Part shown: in pieces, positions 1-7,499 of the stretch
Layout of the letters: each line of letters starts with the position of its first letter
How positions within the stretch are numbered: the stretch's first letter is position 1
Assembly: GCA_013696235.1 (NCBI GenBank)
Contig: JACCYY010000252.1
Location: 1 to 7,630, forward strand
DNA: 7,630 nucleotides
Source of the DNA: Sporichthyaceae bacterium
Lineage (GTDB): Bacteria > Actinomycetota > Actinomycetes > JACCYY01
Direction: 5' to 3'
Notes under the pieces: generated by a model
Seen by the model: the letters and a program-made list of their open reading frames with translations, nothing else
Told to the model about the DNA's origin: nothing
The model's database searches: none
Made by a program: the position numbers and the translations under genes

Positions 1-2
1 CG

Positions 3-341
3 GCCGCCGTGTCGTACGAGCACCTGCTCAAGACGTTCTGGGAGAACCACGACCCGACGCAGGGCTTCCGCCAGGGGAACGACCGCGGCACCCAGTACCG
101 GTCCGCCGTCTACCCCACCACGTCCGAGCAGCTGGCCGCCGCGGAGTCGAGCAAGGCCGACTACGACGCGACGCTGCGCCAGGTCGGGTACGCCGCGATC
201 ACGACCGAGATCCTGCCGGCGGAGGAGTTCTACTTCGCCGAGGACTATCACCAGCAGTACCTCTACAAGAACCCGAGCGGCTACTGCGGGATCGGCGGCA
301 CCGGCGTCGCCTGCCAGATCGGTACCGGGGCCCAGGCCTAG
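3..341 (+). CDS. msrA: Peptide-methionine (S)-S-oxide reductase MsrA, C-terminal part (5' end cut by window edge)
   Basis: MsrA reduces methionine-S-sulfoxide in proteins back to methionine in the cytoplasm, with thioredoxin restoring the enzyme. The frame is open from base 3 and ends with TAG at 339-341, giving about 113 residues. These carry the MsrA block [20 protein letters not shown], then YRSAVY, then AEDYHQQYL, and the C-terminal [12 protein letters not shown] that holds the resolving cysteine plus a second cysteine nine residues later. The catalytic GCFWG motif near the N-terminus lies outside the window. The GTG at base 9 is not a real start: it sits in the middle of the conserved domain, and the codons before it are in frame. 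The gene is convergent with the sugar-acid operon and overlaps its last gene by four bases. Nothing links it functionally to that operon. Confidence 0.95.
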   Translation, partial: AAVSYEHLLKTFWENHDPTQGFRQGNDRGTQYRSAVYPTTSEQLAAAESSKADYDATLRQVGYAAITTEILPAEEFYFAEDYHQQYLYKNPSGYCGIGGTGVACQIGTGAQA

Positions 342-1804
342 GCGCGCCTGAGCACCGACGATCGGAGCCGGGCGACGTGGTCCTCGAGGAGCTCGACGAA
401 GACGTCGGAGGCTGCCAGCTCCGGGTCGAACACCTCGCCGATGCTGAGCATCCGTTGGACGAGCCCGGTTGGTGGCCCGCTTGATGCGGCGGCCCGAAGG
501 AGGTCGGCGAACGGATCCTCCAGCGGCAGCGGACGACCACTGACGTCAACCCCTTGCTCGACGAAGATCATCCAAGCGGCGACGGCCAGCGCGGCCCAGC
601 GCGGCTCCGCTCCACCGTTCAGCCGGTCGCGGACGATGCCGAGCAGTCGTGCCGGAAGTTTCTGGGATCCGTCCATCGCGACCTGCACCGTGCGGTGCTG
701 CAGCGCCGGGTTCGCGAACCGGCGCAGCACCGACGCCCGGTACTCGTCGAGGTCGAGGCCCGGCGGCGTGCACAGGGTGGGTGCGGCGTCCTCGACCATG
801 AGCCGCTCGGCCGCGTGCGCGAGCGCAGGGTCCCGAACGGCTGAGGCGATGGTGGCGTACCCGGCCAGCGCACCGGTGTAGGCCAGGAGCGAGTGGGTGG
901 CATTGAGCATCCGGAGCTTGACCATCTCGTACGGCGCTACTTCCGAGGCGAGTATGGCCCCGGCTTTCTCCCAGGCCGGTCGATCGTGGGCGAAGTCGTC
1001 CTCGATGACCCACTGCCGGAACGGTTCGGCCACGACGACGCCCTCGTCGCGAAGACCCAGGAGCGCTGTGGCCTCCGCTCTGTCCCGGTCCGTGGTCGCT
1101 GGCACGATCCGGTCCACCACCGTCGACGGGAATCTCGCCGATTGCTCGATCCACGCCCACAACGGTTCGCCCTCGGCTGACGGCAGGGCCGCGCAGAAGT
1201 CGCGGACCAGTCCCCGCAGCGTCGCCCCGTTGCCGCTCAGGTTGTCGCAGGACAGCACGCTCAACGGGGCGGACGTGGTGGCGCGCCTGTGCTGGAGGCC
1301 GCGGACGACCTGTCCGACCGCGGTGGCGGGAGGTCCTCCGGCGAGGTCGGACTGGACCGACCAGTCGCGCAGGTCGAGGTGCCCGTCCGGTCCACGGCGG
1401 TAGCCCTTCTCGGTCACCGTGAGGCTGAGCACTCCAGTGGAGGGGTCGGCGATCCGGTCCCGCACCGCGTCCGGCTGCTCGGCGGCGTACAGCACCTCCC
1501 GTACCGATCCGACCACCCGTGCCCGGGCCGTCGAGTCGTCCCGGACGAGCACCGTGTACAGCCCGTCCTGCGGCTGCAGCTGGTCGAGGACGGATCGCGA
1601 GCGCTGGGTGACGCCGCACACCCCCCATCGCCCGGACGAGGTCGCAGCCATCGCGTCCTCGGTGAAGATCGCCTGGTGCGCGCGGTGGAACGCCCCCAGC
1701 CCGAGGTGCACGATGCCCACCTGCTCGGGCAGCTGCTCCGGGACCTGCACGCGGCCGCCGGCCCGGAGCCCGGCCAGACGGTCGGCGCCAAGTCGCGGCC
1801 TCAC
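338..1804 (-). CDS. Mannitol dehydrogenase family oxidoreductase, probable D-fructuronate reductase (UxuB-like)
   Basis: This NAD-dependent long-chain sugar-alcohol dehydrogenase has 488 residues, the usual length of UxuB/UxaB and mannitol 2-dehydrogenases. The N-terminal Rossmann part has [10 protein letters not shown] at residues 35-44, TEKGY at 131-135 and SCDNLSGNG at 185-193. The family signature KxxxxNxxH is intact as K296, N301 and H304 (KLRMLNATH), so the enzyme should be active. I chose the GTG at 1804 because it overlaps the kinase stop as GTGA and leaves a normal-length N-terminus; the frame stays open to 1924, but those 40 extra residues are arginine-rich and unlike the family. 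A weak GGTGG lies 7 bases upstream. The family cannot be assigned to one substrate by motif alone: mannitol, arabinitol, fructuronate and tagaturonate enzymes look alike. The ManD, KdgK and Eda genes just upstream favour fructuronate to mannonate. It is the last gene of the operon and ends in the stop palindrome shared with msrA. Confidence 0.9.
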   Translation of the reverse strand: MRPRLGADRLAGLRAGGRVQVPEQLPEQVGIVHLGLGAFHRAHQAIFTEDAMAATSSGRWGVCGVTQRSRSVLDQLQPQDGLYTVLVRDDSTARARVVGSVREVLYAAEQPDAVRDRIADPSTGVLSLTVTEKGYRRGPDGHLDLRDWSVQSDLAGGPPATAVGQVVRGLQHRRATTSAPLSVLSCDNLSGNGATLRGLVRDFCAALPSAEGEPLWAWIEQSARFPSTVVDRIVPATTDRDRAEATALLGLRDEGVVVAEPFRQWVIEDDFAHDRPAWEKAGAILASEVAPYEMVKLRMLNATHSLLAYTGALAGYATIASAVRDPALAHAAERLMVEDAAPTLCTPPGLDLDEYRASVLRRFANPALQHRTVQVAMDGSQKLPARLLGIVRDRLNGGAEPRWAALAVAAWMIFVEQGVDVSGRPLPLEDPFADLLRAAASSGPPTGLVQRMLSIGEVFDPELAASDVFVELLEDHVARLRSSVLRRA

Positions 1805-2766
1805 TCGATGTCCACCCGCGGCCGTTCGTGCGCGGCCCGATGGGTCAGGATCTGCTCGGCCGACGCGACGAACCCCGTTCCGCCGCGGCCTTGCACGGAC
1901 AGCGCGGCCGCTGCGACCCCCCATCGAACCGCTTCGACGACATCGTCGCCGAGGGCCAGCCGGGCAGCGACGGTCCCCGCGAACGAGTCACCGGCGCCGG
2001 TCTGGTCCACGACCTCGGCAGCCGGGAGGGCGGGCACCTCGACCGTGCCGTCACCATCGGCGACGACGACCCCACGCTCACCGCAGGTGACGGTTGCCGC
2101 GCGGGCGCCGAGACCGAGCACGGCGCGCGCGGCCGCACCAGGGCCGCCGTCGGGATCGGTGCCGAGAAGCAGTCTCGTCTCGTCCGGCCACGACGGGGTC
2201 ACCAACGATGCGAGAGGGGCGAGCTTCCGGAGCACGGCCGACGCATCTGCGGCAGTCGTCAGACGCAGCCGAAGGTTCGGGTCGTACACGAAGAATCTCG
2301 CCAAGCGTGCCGCCTGCTCGACCGCGGCTCCCGCGGTCGATGACACGGCGTGACCGACACCGCTGGCCAGGACGACAGCGGCTGACCTCAGCAGCTCAGG
2401 ATCGAGGTCCTCGGGGCACAGCCCAGAGCCGACGCTCCCCCGTCGGGCGTAGAGGAACTGGCGCTCTCCGAGTGGGTCGGCGTGCGTGAGGTACAGGCCG
2501 TGCTGGCCCGGTGCGCGCACCACGTACGAGCAGTCGACCCCGAGCTCGACGGCGCGCCGGAGGAGAGCGTCGCCGAGCTCGTCGTCCGGGACTCGGGCCA
2601 GCAGCATCGTCTCGGCACCGGCCGCCGCGGCCGCTGCGGCTGCGTTCAGAGCGTCACCGGAGAAGTCGAGGCGAAGGAACACCCCACGCTCGAGCGGCTC
2701 CTCGGTGGACAGCTCGACGAGTACCTCGCCGAGGACGACGACACCGCCACGCTGACCGGTCACCAC
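1801..2766 (-). CDS. kdgK: PfkB-family carbohydrate kinase, probable 2-keto-3-deoxygluconate kinase
   Basis: The predicted role is ATP-dependent phosphorylation of 2-keto-3-deoxygluconate (KDG), made by ManD, to KDPG. The 321-residue ribokinase fold starts with GEVLVELS (13-20) and has GDALNAA (37-43), matching the GDTLN sugar-binding element of Kdg[13 protein letters not shown] (100-111) matches the GERxFxYxR segment of E. coli KdgK, and YDPNLR (161-166) is typical of the subgroup. The second PfkB signature DQTGAGDSF (254-262) carries the expected catalytic base D260. There are two tandem GTG codons, at 2766 and 2763; the second overlaps the manD stop as GTGA, exactly as at the next junction, so the protein may be one residue shorter. 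A run of eight alanines (42-49, DNA 2620-2643) follows the sugar-binding motif and is simple GC-rich codon use. A related sugar kinase such as a 2-keto-3-deoxygalactonate kinase is possible, but the context points to KDG. Confidence 0.9.
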   Translation of the reverse strand: MVTGQRGGVVVLGEVLVELSTEEPLERGVFLRLDFSGDALNAAAAAAAAGAETMLLARVPDDELGDALLRRAVELGVDCSYVVRAPGQHGLYLTHADPLGERQFLYARRGSVGSGLCPEDLDPELLRSAAVVLASGVGHAVSSTAGAAVEQAARLARFFVYDPNLRLRLTTAADASAVLRKLAPLASLVTPSWPDETRLLLGTDPDGGPGAAARAVLGLGARAATVTCGERGVVVADGDGTVEVPALPAAEVVDQTGAGDSFAGTVAARLALGDDVVEAVRWGVAAAALSVQGRGGTGFVASAEQILTHRAAHERPRVDIE

Positions 2767-3968
2767 GAGTGCATGGTGCCGTCCTCCAGGCGGTTCACGG
2801 GAAGGTAGGCGGGCGCGTACGGGAACTCAGCGGCCGCCTTCTCGTCGATGTCGACCCCCAGTCCGGGCTCCTCGCCCGGGTGCAGGTAGCCGTCGGCGTA
2901 CCGGTAGGCGTGCGGGAAGACGCGGTCGGTGTCGTCGGTATGCCGCATGTACTCCTGCAGACCGAAGTTCGGGATGCTGACATCGAGCTGCAGCGCGGCC
3001 GCCATGCACACCGGCGACAGGTCCGTCGCGCCGTGCGAGCCGCTGCGGACGTGGTGCAGCGCGGCTAGGTCGAAGATCCTTCTCAGGTGGGTGATCCCGC
3101 CAGCGTGGACGACGGTCGTCCGGATGTAGTCGATCAGCTGCTCGGCGATCAGCTGCTGGCAGTCCCACACGCTGTTGAAGACCTCGCCCACCGCGATCGG
3201 GGTGACCGTGTGCTGGCGGATGAGCCGGAACCCCTCCTGCAGCTCAGCCGGGACCGGGTCCTCCATCCAGGTCAGCGCGTACGGCTCCAGGCTCTTGCCC
3301 AGGCGGGCCGCCTCGATGGGCGTCAGCCGGTGGTGGACGTCATGCAGCAGACGCAGGTGCGGGCCGAACTCCTCGCGTACCCGCGCGAACACGCCTGGTA
3401 CGTGGGCTAGATACCGCTCGGTCGACCACTGGGTCTGGCTCGGTAGGGTACCGTCTGCGGGCTCGTAGAACAGCTTGTCGGTGCTGACCCCGTAGGTGGT
3501 CGCGAGGCCGGGGACGCCGCACTGGACGCGTACGGCTCGATAGCTCATCCCGACGTAGCGCTCGACCTCCGCGAGGACGTCGTCCACGGTTGCGCCGTTC
3601 GCGTGCCCGTACACCGTGACGCCCTCGCGGCTGCGCCCACCGAGCATCTGGTAGACCGGCATCCCGGCCTGCTTGCCCTTGATGTCCCACAGCGCCGTGT
3701 CCACCGCCGCGATGGCTGACATCGTCACCGGACCGCGGCGCCAGTACGCGCCCTTGTAGAGGTACTGCCAGGTGTCCTCGATCCGGGCGGCGTCGCGACC
3801 GATCAGCAGCGGGACGACGTGGTCGCTCAGGTAGGACGCGACAGCGAGCTCGCGCCCGTTGAGCGTCGCGTCACCGACACCGGTGAAGCCGTCGTCAGTG
3901 ACGATCTTCAGGGTGACGAAGTTTCGGCCCGGGCAGGTGACGATCACCCTGGCGTCGACGATCTTCAT
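2760..3968 (-). CDS. manD: D-mannonate dehydratase, enolase superfamily ManD subgroup
   Basis: ManD removes water from D-mannonate to give 2-keto-3-deoxygluconate, using Mg2+. The 402 residues match the ManD subgroup end to end: [11 protein letters not shown] (12-22), [10 protein letters not shown] (32-41), [13 protein letters not shown] (71-83), QEYMRHTD (338-345) and the C-terminal LEDGTMHSW. Numbering coincides with the characterised Novosphingobium enzyme. The proposed base pair R147/Y159, metal ligands D210, E236 and E262, general acid H212, and H312 and E339 are all present, so catalysis should be intact. Residue 314 is Ala (HGAT); from memory, characterised ManDs of high mannonate efficiency have Ala here and weak mannonate/gluconate dehydratases have Pro. 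The ATG at 3968 overlaps the aldolase stop as ATGA and gives the canonical MKI start. The older name RspA (starvation sensing) is sometimes attached to this family, but the full active site argues for a catabolic enzyme. Confidence 0.96.
   Translation of the reverse strand: MKIVDARVIVTCPGRNFVTLKIVTDDGFTGVGDATLNGRELAVASYLSDHVVPLLIGRDAARIEDTWQYLYKGAYWRRGPVTMSAIAAVDTALWDIKGKQAGMPVYQMLGGRSREGVTVYGHANGATVDDVLAEVERYVGMSYRAVRVQCGVPGLATTYGVSTDKLFYEPADGTLPSQTQWSTERYLAHVPGVFARVREEFGPHLRLLHDVHHRLTPIEAARLGKSLEPYALTWMEDPVPAELQEGFRLIRQHTVTPIAVGEVFNSVWDCQQLIAEQLIDYIRTTVVHAGGITHLRRIFDLAALHHVRSGSHGATDLSPVCMAAALQLDVSIPNFGLQEYMRHTDDTDRVFPHAYRYADGYLHPGEEPGLGVDIDEKAAAEFPYAPAYLPVNRLEDGTMHSW
2782..2787 (-). promoter_or_regulatory. 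Shine-Dalgarno-like GGAGGA upstream of the kdgK start, inside manD
   Basis: GGAGGA on the - strand is 15-18 bases before the tandem GTG starts of the kinase, too far for ordinary use, but 7 bases before an ATG at 2774 that is in the manD frame and opens only MHSW before the manD stop. It arises from the codons for the conserved LEDG near the end of ManD, so it may be a by-product of protein conservation. Confidence 0.4.
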
Positions 3969-4576
3969 GGCCGGACGGTCCCGCTCGGGATGGCGATGGC
4001 GAGAACGTCGGCGACGTGCCGAGCCAGGTCACCGGAGAACAAGTCCCGACCAACCCCGACAGCGGTGGCGCCGGATTCCAGCCAGGTCTCCACCTCGGAC
4101 AGCCTGATCCCGCCGGTCGGGACGATCACGGCCTCCGGCAGGACCTGCCGAAGGCTGCGCAAGTACGCCGGTCCGCCTACGTGGGCGGGGAACAGCTTGA
4201 CCGGTCCGCGCGCTACCGCGCTGGCGACCTCGGCTGGGGTGAACGCCCCCTCGAGGAACGGGAGGCCCGCCTCGTCGGTGACCGTACGGACCTCGGGCAC
4301 CGGCCACGGGCTGACCAGAAAGCTGGCGCCGGCCGCGACCGCCGCCCGGGCGAGCGAGGCCGACGTCACGGTGCCGAGCCCGATGAGCGCCCCCGGATGG
4401 CGCTGCCGCAGCTGCGCCAGCGCCCGCGCCCAGTCCGGCGTGGTCGCCGTCAGCTCCACGAGGCGCAGGCCGGCCTCGATCGCGGTCTGCGCCGAGGTCA
4501 CCGCGGCGTCCGGGTCGTCGGTGCGGAGCACCGGGAGAAGCCGTTGCGCAGCCAGCGCGGTCAGGAACGTCGACAC
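3965..4576 (-). CDS. eda: 2-dehydro-3-deoxyphosphogluconate (KDPG) aldolase, Eda family
   Basis: The predicted role is cleavage of KDPG to pyruvate and glyceraldehyde-3-phosphate, the last step of the route encoded here. The 203-residue class I aldolase has LPVLR at 14-18, the general acid/base E41 in [15 protein letters not shown] at 66-70, LVSPWP at 87-92 and the Schiff-base lysine K127 in VKLFPA. PTGGI (153-157) has Thr154, the residue that separates KDPG aldolase from the galactonate-type DgoA, which has Val. Oddly, the usual LRT after the catalytic Glu is ATT: Thr45 stands where E. coli Eda has Arg49, while the following P-x-W resembles DgoA (SPQW). The GTG at 4576 directly follows the permease stop TGA with no gap, and GGAGGA lies 4 bases upstream. 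The family is clear; exact substrate stereochemistry is less certain because of these mixed features. Confidence 0.92.
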   Translation of the reverse strand: MSTFLTALAAQRLLPVLRTDDPDAAVTSAQTAIEAGLRLVELTATTPDWARALAQLRQRHPGALIGLGTVTSASLARAAVAAGASFLVSPWPVPEVRTVTDEAGLPFLEGAFTPAEVASAVARGPVKLFPAHVGGPAYLRSLRQVLPEAVIVPTGGIRLSEVETWLESGATAVGVGRDLFSGDLARHVADVLAIAIPSGTVRP

Positions 4577-5479
4577 TCAGTCCTCCGGAGCTTCCCTGAC
4601 CCTGGCGACGAGCTGCGTCGGGTTGACGTAGCGGAGCGCGACGACCAGCAGGACCAGCATGGTCGTCGTGTAGATGACGGCCATCGCATCGACGCCCTGC
4701 TGGGCGCGGATCCCGGCGGCCGACATCGCGGTGAACAGCTTGACGACCAGCGTCTGCGACGTCGGACCTGCGGTGAGGAACGTCAGCTCGAACATGCCGA
4801 CCGTGCGGACGAGGACGATGATCGCCGCGGCCAGGATCCCTGGCACGAGGAGTGGGGCGAGAATCCGGGAGAACAGCGCCCGAGTGCTTGCGCCGCACAT
4901 CCGCGCCGCCGACTCGATCGTCGGGTTGATCTGCTCGATGAACGGCGTCATCGTCAAGATCACGAACGGTACGGACGGCACCAGGTTGGCGATCACGACG
5001 CCGCTGACGCTGCCGGCCAGCCCGTACTTGTACAGCACGGTCGCGAGCGGGATGCCGTAGGTGATCGGTGGCATGAGCACCGGCAGCAGGAACAGGAGCA
5101 TCAGCAGGCGCTTTCCTGGAAAGGCGCGGCGCGCCAGCACGTACGCCGCCGGCGCTCCGATGAGCACCGAGAGGAGGACCACGAGCAGGGAGACCTGCAG
5201 CGTGACCAGGACGACCTGCAGGAGGTTGAAGTCCTCCCATGCCGACCCGTACCAGTCCGTCGTGAAGCCCTCGGGAAGCCACGTGCCGAACCACCGGGTG
5301 CCGAAGGAGCTGACCAGAACAGAACCGACGATCCCGGCGAGGTTCACGAAGAAGAAGACGACGGCGCCCCACACCAGCCAGGCCGCCGGGCTGGCGACAA
5401 GTCGATGCCGGGGAGCGCCCTGCGCGTGCCGCTCGGACGGCGGCACCGGGCGAGTCGGCGTCTCGAGCAGCCCGGACAT
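4577..5479 (-). CDS. ABC transporter permease, PotC-like (second permease)
   Basis: This integral membrane subunit of a binding-protein-dependent importer has 300 residues. Hydrophobic segments lie at about 32-56, 86-116, 124-147, 156-178, 212-236 and 263-282, giving six membrane spans. The cytoplasmic EAA loop that contacts the ATPase is at about 189-215 (ESAARMCGASTRALFSRI, then LAPLLVPG). The N-terminal 30 residues are polar. The open frame continues upstream to a GTG at 5524, but the ATG at 5479 is preferred: it shares one base with the previous stop (TGATG) and has GGAGG 9 bases upstream. The periplasmic-side loop at about 57-85 (FGTWLPEGFTTDWYG) resembles that of PotC/AfuB-type permeases. 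It pairs with the permease upstream as the second half of the channel. The transported substrate cannot be read from the permease; the catabolic genes after it suggest a sugar acid or a conjugate of one. Confidence 0.93.
   Translation of the reverse strand: MSGLLETPTRPVPPSERHAQGAPRHRLVASPAAWLVWGAVVFFFVNLAGIVGSVLVSSFGTRWFGTWLPEGFTTDWYGSAWEDFNLLQVVLVTLQVSLLVVLLSVLIGAPAAYVLARRAFPGKRLLMLLFLLPVLMPPITYGIPLATVLYKYGLAGSVSGVVIANLVPSVPFVILTMTPFIEQINPTIESAARMCGASTRALFSRILAPLLVPGILAAAIIVLVRTVGMFELTFLTAGPTSQTLVVKLFTAMSAAGIRAQQGVDAMAVIYTTTMLVLLVVALRYVNPTQLVARVREAPED
4581..4586 (-). promoter_or_regulatory. Shine-Dalgarno of the aldolase gene
   Basis: GGAGGA on the - strand lies 4 bases before the GTG at 4576 and inside the last codons of the second permease. 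It decides the GTG start and is one of the strongest ribosome sites in the array. It sits at the boundary between transport and catabolic genes, the only junction without a base overlap. Confidence 0.7.
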
Positions 5480-6378
5480 CAGCCCTTCCCTCCGGTGGAT
5501 CCCTTGTAGAGCGTCGACCGCCACAGCAGCACGAGGGCGATCACGCCCAGCTCCACCGCAGCCATCACCATGGCAATCGCCGACGCGAGCGAGAAGTCGA
5601 ACCGCTCATAGGCGGCCTGGTACGCAGCGATCGAGATCACCCGGGTCTCGCCAGCCGGGTTGCCGACGAGGATCGCCGACGGGAACACGCTGAACGCGAG
5701 CACGAACGTCAGGCAGAACGTCGTGGCCAGGCCCGGGGCGAGCAGCGGCAGCGTGATCCTCCGGAACCGCTGCCGCCAGTCCGCACCGAGCGTCGCTGCC
5801 GCCCGCTCCAGGGTTGGGTCGATGCCGGACAGGTAGGCAAGAATGAGCAGGAACGCGAACGGGAAACCGGTGATCACCAGCGAGAACAGCACGCCCCAGT
5901 AGTTGTTGGTCAGCCTCACCGGGTCGTCGACGAGCCCCGTGCTCAGCAGGATCCGGTTGAACCACCCGGTGGGACCCAGGTAGTTGAGCAGGCCTTGGGC
6001 GGTCAGCACGGTGCCGAGCGTGATCGGCACGACCAGCAGCGTGGTGAGCACCCGCTTGCCCCGGAAGCGACCGCGCATGCGGTGCGCGATCGGAACCGCG
6101 GCCAGCACGTTGATCAGTGCGGCCGGCAGCGCGAGCCGGAGCGTGTTCCAGACCGTGCCGACCTGGTACGGGTCGGTGAAGAACGCCTGGTAGCTCGCGA
6201 GGAAACCGCCCTCGGCGGGCTGGAACGACAGGCCCAGGCCGTAGAGGAACGGGTACAGGAACAGGACGCCGATGAACGCCAGCGCTGGCAGCAGCAGCCA
6301 GAGCTGCCGGTCGATCCCACGCTCAGCCAGCCGGTGCCGGACGGCGAGGCGACCGGTCGCCACACCCCCACTCGTCAC
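5479..6378 (-). CDS. ABC transporter permease, PotB-like (first permease)
   Basis: This 299-residue membrane subunit has spans at about 27-50, 77-98, 111-131, 160-184, 217-240 and 263-288. The EAA coupling loop is at about 191-215 (ERAAATLGADWRQRFRRI, then TLPLLAP). The order ATPase, permease, permease and the loop patterns resemble the polyamine/thiamine/iron importer class rather than the MalFG-type sugar importers (inference from pattern). The GTG at 6378 overlaps the ATPase stop as GTGA; only a weak GGGTGG precedes it, consistent with translation by ribosomes coming from the ATPase gene. It ends with a TGA that shares its last base with the ATG of the next permease. It should form a heterodimer with that protein. 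Confidence 0.93.
   Translation of the reverse strand: MTSGGVATGRLAVRHRLAERGIDRQLWLLLPALAFIGVLFLYPFLYGLGLSFQPAEGGFLASYQAFFTDPYQVGTVWNTLRLALPAALINVLAAVPIAHRMRGRFRGKRVLTTLLVVPITLGTVLTAQGLLNYLGPTGWFNRILLSTGLVDDPVRLTNNYWGVLFSLVITGFPFAFLLILAYLSGIDPTLERAAATLGADWRQRFRRITLPLLAPGLATTFCLTFVLAFSVFPSAILVGNPAGETRVISIAAYQAAYERFDFSLASAIAMVMAAVELGVIALVLLWRSTLYKGSTGGKG
5489..5493 (-). promoter_or_regulatory. Shine-Dalgarno of the second permease gene
   Basis: GGAGG on the - strand lies 9 bases before the ATG at 5479, and a second purine block GAAGGG sits closer (5483-5488). This supports the ATG at 5479 over the upstream in-frame GTG at 5524. Confidence 0.65.
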
Positions 6379-7499
6379 GAGGCCACCCGGTCGAGCGTCG
6401 GGACGGCCAGCTCGCCGACGTCGTCGGTGCTCGGGTAGACGAGCACACGCGACGGGTCGATCGTCAGCGTGACGTCATCCCCGGGCGCGACGCGCCGCGG
6501 CGTCCGCACGTGGATCACCTGGCCGGCGCCCGTACGTGCCTCGACGGCGCGCTCCTTGCCCTGGTACTCCACCAGTTCCACCCGGGCGCGGATAGCGTTG
6601 CCGCTCGGTGTCGCGTCGACGATCTCGACGTCGTCGGGCCGCAGGGCGACGATCACCTGTCCCTCGCGCACACCGTCGCCGCAGGCCGTGCCGACGAGTT
6701 GCATCCCAGCCCCCTCGACGGCCACCCGCCCGCCGCTGACCTCGGTCGCGGTCAGCGTCAGCAGGTTCCGGTAGCCCATGAAGTCCGCGACGTGCCAGTT
6801 CTCCGGACGAGCATGCAGCTCCTCCGGCGTGCCGATCTGCTGAACCCGGCCGCTGCGCAGGACCACCAGGCGATCGGCCAGCGACAGCGCCTCCTCCTGG
6901 TCGTGGGTGACGTACACCGTGGTGAGTCCGAGTGACTGGTGCAGGCGGCGGATCTCAGTCCGCATCTCGAGTCGCAGCTTGGCGTCCAGATTCGAAAGCG
7001 GCTCGTCCATGAGGACCAGGGCGGGCTCGAGCACCACCGCACGGGCGATCGCCACCCGCTGCTGCTGCCCGCCCGAGAGCTGGCCCGGCAGCTTGCCGAC
7101 GTGCTCCTCGAGCTGGACCAGCCGAATCGCCTCATCGGTCCGCCGGCTCACCTCGGGACGGCTCAGCCGCTGCATCTGCAGACCGAATGCGATGTTTCGG
7201 CGTACCGACATGTGCGGGAAGAGGGCGTAGTTCTGGAACACCATCCCGAAGCCGCGCTTCTCCGGGGCCACCGTGTCGATGCGCTTCTCGTCCTGCCAGA
7301 TGCTGCCGGCCGTGAGGGGCAGCAGGCCGGCGATGCAGTTCAGCGCCGTCGACTTGCCGCACCCGGACGGGCCCAGGAGAGCGATGAACTCCCCCGCTCG
7401 GATCGTCAGATCGAGGTCGGTCAGGGCATCCACCCCCCCGAACCGACGGCCCACCCCGTCGAGCCTGAGCTCGTTGAAGGCGCTCACCGCCGCGCTCAT
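6375..7499 (-). CDS. ABC transporter ATP-binding protein, PotA-like with C-terminal TOBE domain
   Basis: This is the ATP-hydrolysing subunit of the importer, 374 residues. The nucleotide-binding domain is complete: Walker A GPSGCGKST (43-51), Q-loop Q89 in VFQNYALFPH, ABC signature LSGGQQQR (141-148), Walker B LVLMDEP (161-167) with catalytic E166, D-loop SNLD (169-172) and switch histidine H199 in THDQEEA. A C-terminal extension from about 243 contains VALRPDDVEIVD, typical of the TOBE domain of PotA/FbpC/MalK-type ATPases, where regulation or substrate recognition often occurs. The ATG at 7499 overlaps the upstream stop as ATGA, but GGAGG is only one base away from it, unusually close. An in-frame GTG at codon 5 (7487) is an alternative start and would lose only four residues. 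TOBE ATPases serve many substrates, so the protein alone does not reveal the cargo. Confidence 0.96.
   Translation of the reverse strand: MSAAVSAFNELRLDGVGRRFGGVDALTDLDLTIRAGEFIALLGPSGCGKSTALNCIAGLLPLTAGSIWQDEKRIDTVAPEKRGFGMVFQNYALFPHMSVRRNIAFGLQMQRLSRPEVSRRTDEAIRLVQLEEHVGKLPGQLSGGQQQRVAIARAVVLEPALVLMDEPLSNLDAKLRLEMRTEIRRLHQSLGLTTVYVTHDQEEALSLADRLVVLRSGRVQQIGTPEELHARPENWHVADFMGYRNLLTLTATEVSGGRVAVEGAGMQLVGTACGDGVREGQVIVALRPDDVEIVDATPSGNAIRARVELVEYQGKERAVEARTGAGQVIHVRTPRRVAPGDDVTLTIDPSRVLVYPSTDDVGELAVPTLDRVAS

Noticed and set aside
9..11. GTG as the start of the msrA-like gene
   Set aside because: It falls inside the conserved MsrA domain and the frame is open upstream to the window edge; the gene is cut, not short.
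321..348. Dense run of restriction-type palindromes (GGTACC, GGGCCC, AGGCCT, CCTAGG, GGCGCGCC), looking like a linker or hairpin
   Set aside because: It lies in the conserved msrA end and reductase end, so both sides are coding; five-base arms CAGGC/GCCTG are too weak and lack a T-run for a terminator. More palindromes than expected by chance, but no function can be supported.
546..1628. 360-codon - strand frame within the reductase
   Set aside because: An alternate frame of the reductase with Arg/Gly/Pro-rich composition and no family resemblance.
1805..1924. N-terminal extension of the reductase by 40 residues
   Set aside because: It would overlap the kinase by over 120 bases and add an Arg-rich segment absent from the family; the GTGA at 1804 gives normal length.
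1289..2353. 354-codon + strand frame opposite the reductase and kinase
   Set aside because: Antisense shadow with no recognisable motif; the - strand genes explain the coding signal.
2620..2643. Possible short repeat of GC-rich triplets
   Set aside because: It simply encodes eight alanines in the kinase with mixed Ala codons; not a tandem repeat array.
4029..5372. Long - strand frame of 447 codons across aldolase and permease
   Set aside because: Same strand as the real genes but a different frame, Arg/Pro/Gly-rich, and spanning the boundary of two well-supported genes.
4016..5509. Long + strand open frame of 497 codons opposite the aldolase and permease genes
   Set aside because: Its product is a low-complexity Arg/Asp/Glu/Gln-rich string with no domain, and it is fully antisense to genes with clear motifs. 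Typical of high-GC shadow frames.
5480..5524. N-terminal extension of the second permease by 15 residues
   Set aside because: The ATG at 5479 has a good SD and stop-start overlap; the upstream GTG has neither.
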